Assembly: GCA_030770535.1 (NCBI GenBank)
Contig: JASVEC010000010.1
Span: forward strand, 930,001-994,000
DNA from: Batkoa obscura
Lineage: Eukaryota; Entomophthoromycota; Entomophthoromycetes; Entomophthorales; Batkoaceae
DNA: 64,000 nt
Reading direction: 5' to 3'
Shown here: positions 24,126-36,173 of the stretch, piece after piece
Layout: each line of letters starts with the position of its first letter
Position numbering within the stretch: position 1 is the stretch's first letter
The notes under the pieces: generated by a model
What the model was told of the DNA's origin: nothing
The model's input: only the letters and a program-made list of their open reading frames with translations
The model's database searches: none
Position numbers and translations under genes: made by a program

Positions 24126-24224
24126 TGAGGGTGTTTTTTTGGTTTCCTCATTTTTCCATTTTTAAAGCACTATTTAAGTGGAAAAGTTGCTAGTAAAATT
24201 CTTAAACAAAAAAATACATCCCCA
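24126..24224 (+). mobile_element. Foldback MITE, copy g
   Basis: TA flanks on both sides. The ends are TGAGGGTGTTTTTTTG and AAAATACATCCCCA, with the core AAAGCACTATTTAAGTGG. Confidence 0.85.
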
Positions 24225-24567
24225 TATATTGAGCTTAAGTAAAAGAACCATTTTTTGAAAGTTAACTAGAAGTAAATATAATAAATTTAAATAATAGAAC
24301 TATAATCATTTATCGATTTTATAAAGACAATGTCCACTTTAATGAAACATTAAAATCATATATCATATTTTTAATAATAGTAAATTTACTACTTATCAAT
24401 AAAGAATAAACAATAATATATAAAGCCTAGTTCATAAACGGTTTTATTATCCTATTTTAATAGTAATAATGAGGAATATGCATAGCATTTAGATACTAGT
24501 TTAGATTATTTCTCCTTACATTAACCTAACTGCCCTCTACTACTAATCGATTGAACCATTATTTTTT

Positions 24568-24712
24568 ATACTACTAGTTCAATTTAAACATGAATTGGGC
24601 ATTTTCAACTTTGTATTTTCTAGATACAAAAATAGGAAAAATTATGATAATTAAATCTAGTAAATACAAAACAAAAAATGCTCAATTCATGTTTAAATCA
24701 GAGCAGTAGTAT
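24568..24712. repeat. Foldback repeat with ~57-bp arms
   Basis: The left arm (from 24568, ATACTACTAG...) and the right arm (ending 24712, ...CAGTAGTAT) are imperfect inverted copies around a ~30-bp spacer. The shared inner run is TTTAAACATGAATTG with its complement CAATTCATGTTTAAA. It is probably a solitary palindromic transposable element of a different family from the MITEs. No coding sequence. Confidence 0.6.
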
Positions 24713-25173
24713 TAAAACTGAGTTTAATTTTATTTGTGTGTCCAATTTATAAAATAGTGGCATTTTCTAAGGTTAAAATTTTCAAATAATTGTTGTCAAC
24801 ACCCTCTAAGTTCCCAAATTGAAAGTTTAAACTGGGCACTATTAGTGTCATCTTTAATATTAAAGATAATTTTTTATTTCTTATAAATTTATGTAGTCTT
24901 TAACTATTCTTTAACTAATAAATGCTATTATATTAAATCTCTTTATTCTTAATTAATAATAATGTTATAGTCAACTATAAATTTATTTAAATGTTATTAA
25001 ACATGGATTAATTAAATGTATTAGATAGGAGAGAAGGAAAGAATTAAACTAAATTCACATATCGGTAATAGTAAGAATGATAATAACAGAGTATTATTAT
25101 ATGAACAATGTAGATTTAAATCTCAAACCAAATAAAAATAGGTGAGTTTGAACTATTTAAAAGAAATTTACAT
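24713..25173. other. Intergenic, 3' side of unknown gene
   Basis: AT-rich, nothing recognised. Confidence 0.5.
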
Positions 25174-25839
25174 TTAAAATGAGTCCATTTTAACTTTCTC
25201 TGGGGTAAGAGTAACACGAATGGTATCTAATCGAGTACCGCAAGAACCAACATAACCTTCTTTTAAAATATCATCGAAATCGGAAGTACTAATCATTGTT
25301 TTAAGTTTTTGACGATTGACTTTATCATCATAAAAGCATTCTACTTTTTGACTTCCATCCTTTCCAGTATTAACTTGTAAACCTACATCCCATGAACTAC
25401 GAGTAGATTTTAATAATTCAACCCATGACATGGGTTCTTCTTCAATGATATTATCTTTCTTATTTCTTGAACTGATGACTAATTCATCAGTAGCTGAAAT
25501 AGATACCCTTCTACCCCGAGTATTTACTTTACTTTGAGTAGCATGGTTTGTAAATAAAACACGAGAAGAGCTATGGTTATTTTGGTGTAAACCTAAGCCT
25601 ACATTTTTGACTCCTTTACCCCAATTTGCTACTTTTTTCCATACCGAAGATTTTGGATGATCATAGGAGCGGGAATTAATATTGTCAGTATCCTTCGTAA
25701 TCAAGTTGATGATGGAGGTTGAATAGCTTACATGAGATGGAGCAGGAGAGTTTGGTACAGAAACAGTATTACGATGTTCATTTGGAATGAAACCAAGACG
25801 CGAGTGATCCGTTGAAATCCTTGCTGGAGTTTTACGCAT
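25174..25839 (-). CDS. Uncharacterised 221-residue protein
   Basis: A single-exon frame with clear protein-like composition. The first ~150 residues are Ser/Asn/Arg-rich and probably disordered (MRKTPARISTDHSRLGF; a short WKKVANWGKGVKNVGLGL amphipathic stretch at about 68-85). The C-terminal ~80 residues look folded: EEEPMSWVELLKSTRSSWDV, then VECFYDDKVNRQKLKTMIST and GYVGSCGTRLDTIRVTLTP. No membrane segment or signal peptide. I do not recognise the family. Low-complexity-free composition over 220 codons in a very AT-rich neighbourhood argues that it is real. Confidence 0.65.
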   Translation of the reverse strand: MRKTPARISTDHSRLGFIPNEHRNTVSVPNSPAPSHVSYSTSIINLITKDTDNINSRSYDHPKSSVWKKVANWGKGVKNVGLGLHQNNHSSSRVLFTNHATQSKVNTRGRRVSISATDELVISSRNKKDNIIEEEPMSWVELLKSTRSSWDVGLQVNTGKDGSQKVECFYDDKVNRQKLKTMISTSDFDDILKEGYVGSCGTRLDTIRVTLTPEKVKMDSF

Positions 25840-27375
25840 GAAAAATAATTATTTAAAAGAAAAGAAAATACAAAAAGAAATAATTCAAAAAATGAAAGTT
25901 ATTTTCTTATATCAAATGTAAAAAAGAGGGTTATTTAAAGTTGGAATCAATGAATTACTTGATATAGTTATTCCTACATTGGACATGTGGGTGCCATTAT
26001 ATTTCTGGTTAGCTAAAAATAGCAATACAAATAATTAAAAATAAAAACTGTTATTTAACCAATTGAATTTCAGTAAAACTATGTTCATGGAATTTTATTT
26101 ATATTGTAACTTATTATTATTGAAGTTGCTATTTATTATTAATGTATTGTCAATTCATTATTAAAATAAATAAGTGTTAAATTTAATGACACTTATTCTT
26201 TAGTATATTTAAGGTAGTATTTTTAATTTGCTACAATCAACAAAAGAATAAACTAAGCTTATAATTTAATATTTATAAAGAGAACATAATAACTTATAAC
26301 ACTTTACTAATATTATAAAATATAGAATACAAATACAAAATCATAGTAATTTTAAGTTGGAATTGTTATTTGTCATCTTAAAGTCGAGTTTTTTTTGAAA
26401 CAAAACAAAAGGTAGTAACAATCAGACAGGTTGAAATTTTGGCTTTACGTTTATTATACATATCACTTTGTATTAGCTATATAAACTAAAAATTCAATTT
26501 AATAGATCTATATAATATTCTTATAGCTTAAATGCAAAAGGTGATAATTGATCTAATAATAGTTCGATATTTGATATATAAATGTAGTAAATTAATATTA
26601 TATAATACGCAAATAGCTTTTGGTCTAAAATAGTAAAGTAGATCTAAATCAACTTATTACTTAAAAATGGCAATACTACATATGTAGTTGGGGATATTTT
26701 TGTAATGTAAATATTTATTATCAATACTTTATATCGGATAAAAGGATGGTCTAATAAATAAATAGTGTATAAAGAAACAAAATTATTCATTTAAATAAAG
26801 GAGTTTTCAATATTTTTTAAGATTATTTTTATGAACAAATAATTAATAAAAATAAATTAGCAAATTAATGAACTATATTTAGATGTTTATTACTTTAAAA
26901 ATTATTATACTTGTTAAATTTATATAAAATGTAAGATTATTTATGAATCTAGTATATCATATGGACATGTCATTGTGGTATAAGTGAATTAATACTTTTT
27001 CAATTTAATATGATTAAATCGAAAGAAACAATACACCATTTATATTTTGAAATAAAACCAAAGCTACACAGTACCTGTATTATATTACAATAAGCTAAGC
27101 TTTTTTTACTAAGAGTTTGCCGTTTTAGTTAGATGTAAGTTTTTCGAATGTTTCTTTAGAATAGAAATAACTCATTTAAAATTATTATTGTTTATCTACA
27201 ATTATTTACATAGTTGTGAATTCACAACGTTACTTTGACCACAATATTAAAAAATTACAACAACATATATTATTGAATATTAATTATTGATTTTCGATAT
27301 TATAATAATAACTACAACAAGTAAATTATTTATTTGAAAATTTAAAAAAACATAAAATAAAACTAAATTAACATA
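25840..27375. other. Intergenic desert
   Basis: About 1.5 kb of strongly AT-rich DNA upstream of the unknown gene. No frame, RNA gene or clear repeat was recognised. Confidence 0.55.
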
Positions 27376-27474
27376 AGGGGATGTTTTTTCGATTTCATTA
27401 CTTTTCCATTTTTCAAGCACTATTTAAGCAGAAAATTGTTAGTAAAATTTTTAAAATACAAAAATACATCTCCA
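27376..27474 (+). mobile_element. Foldback MITE, copy h
   Basis: The left junction is TA then AGGGGATGTTTTTTCG; the right is ACATCTCCA then TA. This copy shows that the duplicated target is TA, because its first element base is A instead of T. Confidence 0.85.
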
Positions 27475-28026
27475 TAATTTGTTTCAAAAAAAATATTAAT
27501 TAATATATTAAATAAAACTAGCGCGATATGATGAAATCCACTAATTATATGATAACTCAATAAGCTTCATTTAATTCAATTTATTATTATAGCATACGAA
27601 AATCTATTAACTTTATTAAAGATTATCTTTAAAACAATGTAACTTTTTGATAAAGATGCAACTATTAATTTACTTTGGAATTATAGATAGGGCTGTTATG
27701 TTTAATTTAATCTTGTTCTTGTAGTCCAAAATTTCTTGCACAAAGCTAAATCCTCTTTTCCTCATCATTTTCTTTAACATCCACATTCAGTTTTATTTTT
27801 CTGTTCTCATGAGAACACATGAGACCTAGTTCTTCGTAAGATTTTCGGTTTTTTTGTAACAACTCCCTTTTAAATAGGCATTATTTAAGGTGATAAATAT
27901 TAGACTTTTGTTTTAGTGATAGATTCTTAAACATTGAGCTTTATTAATGAGTATTTGCTTCTATCTATTATAGTGATTGTTTTACTTTTTATAAAACTAG
28001 AGCTATTAATTATTATTGTGATCCAA
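27475..28026. other. Intergenic
   Basis: AT-rich, no feature recognised before the duplicated segment begins at about 28027. Confidence 0.5.
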
Positions 28027-28724
28027 TATATAATAATTTTTATGTGTCATAAACTTAAAATCAACTTTAATAAATTATTCCTTTGAATTGAATTTTACAA
28101 CTTTAAACTATTTTTTCTCAGAAGATAACTTAGCTATAATACTGTAGTTGATATTATACAAAAATTATAGTATTTTTGCATTTAAAATTAAATGGTATTT
28201 TCGATTTTAATCAAAATATCATTCTTTCAAGTAAAATTAAACTTATCAAGTTTGACAAAATCTTTTGCTCGGTAGCAATTCAGCCAATAATTCCCTTCTT
28301 TCATGACTAAATAAAAAATAATTGGAAAAAAGAGTATTATTACGTAACCGTTTTTTTCTCATTTTATCAGACTAAGTTTAGATAAAAAACAATCACTTTA
28401 TACTAGAACTCATTTTCAACTATAAATCCAAACAATGTTATTAATAAGAAGACAATTAACAACGTTGATTAAGAAGAATACCAGAGGTTATTATCAAAAG
28501 ATGGAGGATAAAAGTTATAAGGGATTATTTTATTATAAGCCAAATAAGGAGGATCCATTTTATGAATTAAGTTTTAAAGATTCGAAACAAGACAAGCTAA
28601 CAGAAACTGAAGTAATAAGCTCATTATGTAAAAGAAATCGAACAAGTTTGATCATTTATCATTAGATCCAACTAATTTTAATATTACGAACAAAAATCGC
28701 TTTTTATCTCACTTACATAAAGTT
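28027..28724 (+). pseudogene. Truncated duplicate of conserved fungal gene (5' part)
   Basis: Near-identical to 30573-31253, covering ~400 bp of upstream DNA plus the first ~95 codons. The frame opens at 28435 (MLLIRRQLTTLIKKNTRGYY) and leaves the paralogue's frame after TETEVI, where one extra A is present. The sequence then stops abruptly at AAAGTT and joins the truncated 3' end of a transposon. It therefore lacks the conserved C-terminal half seen in the other copy. Confidence 0.75.
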
Positions 28725-30572
28725 TACTTAATGCCCTGCATCTCTATTATTCTTTTTGTATTTTGTTTCTTTTATACTTTTTAAAAATTATATCTGTTTT
28801 CCCATTATTAACAGTCGAGTTATTATTTTATTATGCTCGCAAATAAAAGCCTCAAATGTTGAAATTAATTGATCGATATCTTCTATTTTACCTAACGCTT
28901 CAAAACTACTTTTCCATTTTGAAAGGTTTCCAAAATGTCCATCAACTATACTTTTTCCATGATGCTCAGCAAAAAAATTAAGATTGACATTCAAACTACT
29001 ATTTATTTTATGAATTTCTTTAAACATATAGTGTAGAAACTCTTGGTCTATGATTTCCTGTATCTGCCCATATATTAATTTTTGTAAACTTTTTAATAGA
29101 AGCTCTGTAGAGATTAAATCGATTAAACAATCTCCTGCATATGCTGATCATTTCAATATTTCAGATAAATAATCAAAGTAAACTTTGCCTATTGTTTTAT
29201 CATCTTTTAAATATAATACACCAAAACCTAATACTGATATAGCTTGTTTATTATAATGATCTAGATTTATTGAATCTGGTCTTGTTCCTATTTCCATATT
29301 TTGTTTAAAATCTAAAACTATTATACAACTTTTGTTATTTAATTTTTTGATAGTTTCATTAAAGTGTTTTTTTGAGTATCAACACAGAATTTATGTAATT
29401 TGTATAATTTTTCTTCTTCGTTGAAAATTTCTTTTATCTCTGCTTGTTTTTTGCTTATTTATTTTATTTTCAAATAACTTTTTCTAACTGTATACTGGGT
29501 ACATATATTACATAGATCCGTTTTTCTTGCTGAATTTTTGAAATTACTTGGTATATATTTAAAGAACGTTGACCTAGCTACTGCTTTATCTCTTAGATCA
29601 TTCAAATATTTACTATATATCATTCTTCTACTTTTATTTAATATATATATATTATCTGATGAATATTTACTATCGTATTTTTTTTATTAAATCTTGATGA
29701 AATAGTTGAATCATTTAGTAAATATTGTATGATAGTTTCAATTTGGTCATCTTTATTTTTTTGTATTTTAATAATAGGTTTTAATGTTGATATTTTATTA
29801 TTATTGCTTGTTTTTGAATAATCATATTGATTTCTATTTATATTAAACCCAAAACTCTTACATTCATCAAAAGAATATGGGGATGTATTTTTGTGTTTAA
29901 GAATTTTGCTAACAATTTTTCGCTTAAATAATGCCTAAAGATGGGAAAAACAATGAAGCCAAAAAAAACATCCCCATATACTGAAGCTATAGTTGATAAT
30001 AACGCTACTTGCTGACTTTTGTTTCCTGTTTCCCTTAAAGCACTAATTTTATACATTACTTGATTAAGTTTATTATTATCGATAGTAAACTTTGATAATA
30101 TATCTTTTCTTTGTTTTGTTTTATTATAAAATTCCATAAACCTTGGGTTGTTATAAGTAGCTCTTAAAATTGATGTAAATGAATTACAATGTTTATATTG
30201 TGTACTCCTCCTATTGTATTGAAATTTTTCAAAAATTCCATTTCGAAGTTTAGTTATGAAAGTTTGCATTTTATTTTTAATTCACAACAAAAATTAAAGT
30301 CAAATAACTGTGTTTATATAATTATGTATTTATGTAATTATATAATCATATAGTTATATATTATATATCTGTTAAATATCTAACAGAACTAACATAAAAT
30401 ATATAGTTAGGAAAAATTAGCTATTTAAGAAAAGGAAACAATTAAAATAAGTTTTAAATAGAGACATTTAATTTTAGGCTTTTTAGATTTAACCGTTATA
30501 TTGAACACAAACTTGGAATTTTAAATTTGGATTAATTTCTAAGTAGATTCTGAAACCAATTTAGGACAGCCC
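28725..30572 (-). mobile_element. DNA transposon, copy T1 (3' truncated, carries MITE i)
   Basis: Highly similar to the complete copy T2 (40397-42890). The transposase runs on the minus strand from about 30269 (MQTFITKLRNGIFEKF) to about 28788, broken by several frameshifts and by an inserted MITE. The right terminus ...TTAGGACAGCCC is present at 30572. The left terminus and last ~240 coding bases are missing, replaced by the truncated host-gene copy at 28724. Recognisable pieces include TFFKYIP, KTDLCNIC, ADTGNHF-like remnants and FFAEHHGKSIVDGHFG. Confidence 0.8.
29878..29976 (-). mobile_element. Foldback MITE, copy i (inside transposon T1)
   Basis: Inserted into the T1 transposase. T2 has the uninterrupted sequence AAAGAATATACTGAA at the matching place. 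T1 reads GAATA, then TGGGGATGTATTTTTG...AAACATCCCCA, then TATACTGAA, so the target TA was duplicated. This is the clearest proof that the element moves and which dinucleotide it duplicates. Confidence 0.92.
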
Positions 30573-31529
30573 ATATAATAATTTTTATGTGTCATAAACT
30601 TAAAATCAACTTAAATTATTCCTTTGAATTGAATTTTACAACTTTAAACTATTTTTTCTCAGAAGATAACTTAGCTATAATACTGTAGTTGATATTATAC
30701 AAAAATTATAGTATTTTTGCATTTAAAATTAAATGGTATTTTCGATTTTAATCAAATATCATTCTTTCAAGTAAAATTAAACTTATCAAGTTTGACAAAA
30801 TCTTTTGCTCGGTAGCAATTCAGCCAATAATTCCCTTCTTTCATGACTAAATAAAATAATGGAAAAAAGAGTGTTATTACGTAACCGTTTTTTCTCATTT
30901 TATCAGACTAAGTTTAGATAAAAAACAATCACTTTATACTAGAACTCATTTTCAACTATAAATCCAAACAATGTTATTAATAAGAAGACAATTAACAACG
31001 TTAATTAAGAAGAATACCAGAGGTTATTATCAAAAGATGGAGGATAAAAGTTATAAGGGATTATTTTATTATAAGCCAAATAAGGAGGATCCATTTTATG
31101 AATTAAGTTTTAAAAGATTCGAAACAAGACAAGCTAACAGAAACTGAAGTAATAGCTCATTATGTAAAAGAAATCGAACAGTTTGACCATTTATCATTAA
31201 ATCCAACTAATTTTATAACGAACAAATCGTTTTTATCTCACTTACATAAAGTTATTCAGAAGAATGTATTACTAGATGAGAGTTTAAAAAATTATGCTAG
31301 TTTTCAAAAAGAAGGCTGGATTCATATTAACGATGAAAGAAATCCAGCTCCTTTTGGTAGAATTGCTGACACCGAAGATATCATTGGTAGTGTTTTGATT
31401 AAAGATTCTACGATTTTGCCGGATACTTATCAACCTATGCCAAGTTACCGCTTATTTACTAAATCCCATGGGTTAATTCAATTGGCAGATTGCTATAAAA
31501 AAGGAATTAATCTAGTTTATAGTGGATAG
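30573..31529 (+). CDS. Conserved fungal protein of unknown function (one frameshift)
   Basis: The frame opens at ATG 30971 (MLLIRRQLTTLIKKNTRGYY, basic and mitochondrial-presequence-like); 30573-30970 is the duplicated upstream region. After FYELSF a run of four A (three in the other copy) shifts the frame. Downstream the conserved part follows: HYVKEIEQFDHLSLNP, NYASFQKEGWIHINDERNP, FGRIADTEDIIGSVLIKD, YQPMPSYRLFT and a stop at 31529. The FGRI..ED(I)IGSV...YQP..SYRL pattern is one I associate with small conserved fungal proteins of unknown role. Total ~186 residues if read through. Either a young pseudogene or a real gene with a one-base consensus error; the truncated copy at 28435 has the opposite pattern of intact and broken sites. 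Confidence 0.65.
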
Positions 31530-33035
31530 TAAATATAATATAGTATCAGTATCAACTTCATTTTTTTATTTTATTTTTATTTTCAGTTTGCCTATTTTAG
31601 AAATCAATCCCATAAGCTCTATATTTTCAATTATATTCCGGGATTGCTTAAAATTGTTAACGGTGATTTGATGATTTCTTTATCTTTATCAATCAATTTT
31701 TTCCTATTTAAATGAGTTAAATTACTTACTCAACTTGAATAGTTAAATTACAAAAAAAATAGAGTAAACGTTTAAATTAGTTTGAGGTTGCTTGTCACTA
31801 TATATTCTTATATAGGAATGGCCTGCTACCATATATGATTTTTACATTTCTCAAAATAAATTATAATAAATTTTTACAAATTGAAGTTAATTGTTTATAA
31901 AGTTTTAACATTGATTTCTTTTTGTTTTTGTAAGGCTTGGTGCATTTTAACTAACTATAGCTTCATTATTTGCTTTCTAATAGCTGATATTATATTTGAA
32001 ATTCAGTAATTTTTATAATCTTATAAAAAAACTCATTAATCAATACTACTGTCTTTTAATGCTTTTAATATGTAACTTCACTTAAATTAAAGTATGGGAA
32101 TTAAGTTCCTTATTTTACACAAGCTAATAAAATATTTGAGCAATATATTGTATCATATTCTTGCTTCCATCAAAGAGCAATATTTATTGAAAATAGCCTG
32201 CTCTATGGGAAAACGACTTATCTTTAAACTCAATAAAAACTGAGAGGCTTATATTATAAGTGTAGCTATCAAAACCTTAATATATATTTGTTTTGATGTT
32301 GCTTCTTATGGTTTTCCATCCCTTATTTTATCCATTTGTTTGTTTACTTCTTTTAGAAATGATGCACTATCAATTTGTAATTTTATATTTTAAAATCTTT
32401 TAACTTGAAATGAGTGGTTTCGTATTATAGTAAATCTCACCATCACGCTAAGTAAATAAAATAAGACAGAAAGGGAGACGTATTATTTTAATTTCAATGT
32501 TTATCAAACTTTGTTGTATCAAATTGAATATATATATGAATGTTTATTATTTTCAACATATTAAATTTAACTTTAAAAAAATTGCTCAACTTTAAAAATA
32601 AGCGCACAAATTGGTTCTTCACTTAAAAATCCATTTAATTCCGAACACAATTTTTTTTACTATTTGTAATTGTTCTATCTATAAATTTAATTGTCCTTAT
32701 TAAATACTGCAAACTTTGTTCAATTATATATATATCATGACTGTATTTAAGTAATAAAAACAGTGATATGAATCTTTATTAATGATTGTATAATTTACAA
32801 ATATCGATTTCTTTTAAAAGTTAATATCGTCAATACACAATTTGATCTAGATGGCTTAAGAACAGAATAAAATCTATTTAGTTGAGCTTGTGCTTAACCA
32901 ACGGATTTTATTCTAAAATAATAAATTCTATAAATCATTAGTACCATGGTGATGTTCATGAAACAATCAATATTTTAATTAAGATTCCTATTGAATAATA
33001 TCATTTTCTTTCCTTTTACTTTGCTTTGTTTTTAA
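31530..33035. other. Intergenic
   Basis: About 1.5 kb of AT-rich DNA upstream of receptor copy G3. No feature recognised. Confidence 0.5.
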
Positions 33036-33934
33036 ATGATCAATGAGAATCCCTTTGGTAATGTGTCATCAACTATTGGCATAGTGTCCACGATCACCAA
33101 TATCATACTTATTTATGTAGCAACGAAGATAAATGAGCCTAAAAGAGATTTAAAATTAGTGATATTAATAGCAGCTATCGAGCTTATGTCACCATTTATT
33201 TCAATATTTGATATAATTGCTACAATAATGAGAGAAGACGATGCAGTTAATGATCCTAAATTATGCCAATATTTAGGTTTTTCCACAGTCTTATTGATCT
33301 TATGCCAGTTTGTTGCTTCTGCTTTTCTAGCATCGGAAAGGTTGAATGTTATTACTAAAATTAATTATATTAAATATATGATTATGCCAGGGATTTTGTC
33401 CTTAGTGTTTCACTTAATAATGACAATATACTTAGCTATCAATTTCGAATTCCTTCCACAAACTGCAAAGTTGGTATGCTCAATATATCCAAAAACTTCA
33501 GTAGTATCAAGCATGGTATTTTATCATTTTATTTTGATTTCATTTATAAGTATAATAATAATAATTGTATGCTATCTGAAATTAGCCCTTTACTTGAGCA
33601 ATTATTCCCGATTTCTAACAATTGATATGTCAGAATCGAACTTTGACATAACAAAAAGGCACAACAACAAAGGGCCTCGTCAAAAATTCATTACACAGTC
33701 TCTCTCTATTCCATCTGTATGTTTTTAGGGCTTACTTCTAACGTACTCGATTCAATCTTTAATTATTTACAGATTCATTCCAATCTACAATATATTTTTG
33801 GCACAACTGCTACTATCTTGATTGTTCTGGGTTTCTTTTTCAACTCTATTTTAGTGCTTACAACACATACTCTGGTTAACCATGAGCTTATATTAAGGTG
33901 GAGAAAATTTCGTGATAAAATTTTAAATTTTTAA
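33036..33934 (+). pseudogene. Class A-like receptor, copy G3 (single frameshift)
   Basis: Starts MINENPFGNVSSTIGIVSTI and shows the family marks: DDAVNDPKLCQYLGF, VCSIYPKTSVVSS, and in the second frame YSICMFLGLTSN and FFFNSILVLTTHTLVNHEL. The first frame runs to 33728 and the second, overlapping frame to 33934. They join within the A-run of CGTCAAAAATTC near 33675-33685, where one more A would keep a single ~299-codon frame. Everything else is intact, so this is either a very young pseudogene or a consensus error. The downstream 75-codon frame at 34035 is not part of it. Confidence 0.75.
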
Positions 33935-35040
33935 TAAATAAAATCAATCGAACAGTAAGAAGCGATGTGTTTTAAAGTATATGATAATTATAGCAGTAAT
34001 AACAGATTAAAAATAAGGTAAACCTAACAAAATTTTGTTTTCAATTTCTCTAGTATCATTTATAGTAGTGAACATAAATCCGGTTTTATCAGCCACCTTA
34101 TTTACAATTTATTATATTTATAAAAAATATATTTTATATTTTCTTCCAGTTTTTTTCGTAATTAGAAGCCAGGGTACTTATATCATCAGTATAATCATGA
34201 AAATCTTGCTATATTTTATTCTGATGCTTTTTCTCCTCATGGTTGTATTATTCTTTGTATAATTTATTTTAGTTTATTTATTTGCCCATTATATTGATTT
34301 TAATGAAGTATTATCAATTAGTTTAATATTCTAAAAAATTAAATCTTTGGTTTGAAAATAGTGAGCTCACTAAGAAATTTTACTATTTCAAAAAACAGCA
34401 TGCATGAAGAAACTAATATAGAAAAGGAGTAAAATAGATAAAACAATAAGCCAAGTGGTTGGTATTTATTAGCAATTGTCAATCTAAATTGAAGCTATAT
34501 ACGGCTATTTATATATTTAAAGATATTATATATGCTTTTAAAAAAAGATTGTTCTAATTTAAAAATAACCATAATTGGATTAGCTTCTCCCTTATAACTT
34601 GTTTTATTTTGAAAACAACTTTTTTACTCAATTGTAATTTTTGGTTTTTTTGATAAGCGTGGTTATTCTTATCAATATTTCGTATGTATGATTACCTCTA
34701 TTAAAATTTCATAAACATTATCCTATCATTACAATATATAAACATGTCATGGCTGTTAGTAAATAAGTAAAGACAGCTAACCATATTATAAAATATTATA
34801 AATATTATAAATATTATAATATTAAAGTTCTGATTTATAGATATTCTAACTTATTGTTTTAAAACACAATATTCTTAGGTACGACTTGATCTAGGTGACT
34901 TAAAGATAAAAACAGCTGGTTTAGTATAGTATTGGTATGATGGTGGGATCCATAAAAAATGATAAGTATTTAAGCAAGGATAGCCATGAAGTAACAATTT
35001 CTCTTTTAATTTACATCATTTTATATGATCAAATTTTAAA
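33935..35040. other. Intergenic between receptor copies G3 and G4
   Basis: AT-rich. A hydrophobic 75-codon frame at 34035-34262 has no counterpart in the receptor family and is not called. Nothing else recognised. Confidence 0.5.
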
Positions 35041-35894
35041 ATGATTAATGCAAATCTCTATGGCAATATATTAGAACCTATTGATTTAATATCCACAATT
35101 GTAAATATAATTCTTTTTTATATAGTAGTAAATATAAGTAGACTTATCCAAGATTTGAGGTTTGTTATGCTAATAGGAATAATCGAGCTTATGTCGCCTT
35201 TGATATCAATATCTGATATAATTGCTACAGTAATGAGAGAAGACGATACAGTCAATGTTCCTAAATTATGCCAACATTTAGGTTTATTTACAGTCTTATT
35301 TACAGTCTTATTGATCTTATGCCAGTTTATTGGATCTACTTCCTTAGTATCAGAGAGGCTAAATATTGCCACAGAAATCAACTATATTAAATGTACAATA
35401 TACTGGCAACATTGTCATTGGTATTTCATTTATTGATGACAACATATTTAGCAATTAAGTATGAATTTCTTCCACAAACCTCAAAGTTGATGTGCTTAGT
35501 ATATGAGGATGTGTATTTTTTTGTTTAAGGATTTTACTCACAATGTTTCCACTCAAATAGCGCTTAAAAGGTGGAAAAAGTAATGAAACCAAAAAAATCA
35601 TCCTCATATGACAAAAAAATCAAACAAAGAGTCTCATTAAGAATTTACTTTACTGTCTCCCTTTACTCTATCTGTATGTTTTTATTAGGTCTTTTTTTCT
35701 ATTTAATTGATTCAATGAATTACTTACAACTTCATAGCGACTTACAATATACATTTGGTACTTTTGCTACCATTCTAATCGCTTTGGGTTTCTTGTGTAA
35801 CTCTATTTTTGTGCTTATAACTCATATTTTGGTAAATCAAAGACTTGTATCAAGATGGAATAGATTCTATAGTAAAGTTAAAACTTTCTTTTGA
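35041..35894 (+). pseudogene. Class A-like receptor, copy G4 (broken, MITE inserted)
   Basis: The N-terminal half (MINANLYGNILEPIDLI... to ATEINYIKCT) is in frame to about 35395, including a 12-bp tandem duplication that repeats FTVL before LLIL. The frame is then lost. The sequence ending helix 4 runs to 35503, a MITE occupies 35504-35606, and the sequence resumes with RISLRIYFTVSLYSICMF-like helix 6 and FLCNSIFVLITHILVNQRL helix 7 to 35894. The helix 5 region of the intact paralogues is missing, so a deletion accompanied or followed the insertion. Confidence 0.8.
35504..35606 (-). mobile_element. Foldback MITE, copy j (inside receptor G4)
   Basis: TA flanks on both sides. The ends are TGAGGATGTGTATTTTTTTG and AAAATCATCCTCA, with AATAGCGCTTAAAAGGTGG in the centre. 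Confidence 0.88.
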
Positions 35895-36079
35895 TAAAAA
35901 ACAATTTATACAATAAGGGGAATTGAAAATCCAAACTTTACAATTTAACATAAGCAGCAATAAGTAAGAAGAGACATACTGATCCTTTTGTAATTTTATT
36001 TTTGATTTTTTAGCATCAATTATGGTATTGAACAAAACGAATCTTGAGTTTCCCATTTTTTGCTTTGTAATTTATTAAA

Positions 36080-36173
36080 TGGGGATGATTTTTTTGATTT
36101 CATTACTTTTTCCATTTTAAGCGCTATTTGGGTGGAAAGATTATTAGTAAAATTCTTAAAAAATACATCCCTA
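36080..36173 (+). mobile_element. Foldback MITE, copy k
   Basis: TGGGGATGATTTTTTTG at the left and AAATACATCCCTA at the right, with AAGCGCTATTTGGGTGG inside. It is slightly shorter at the right arm than other copies. Confidence 0.8.

Noticed and set aside
34035-34262. Hydrophobic 75-codon frame after receptor G3
   Set aside because: No counterpart in the intact receptors and typical of random AT-rich frames read as Ile/Phe/Leu.
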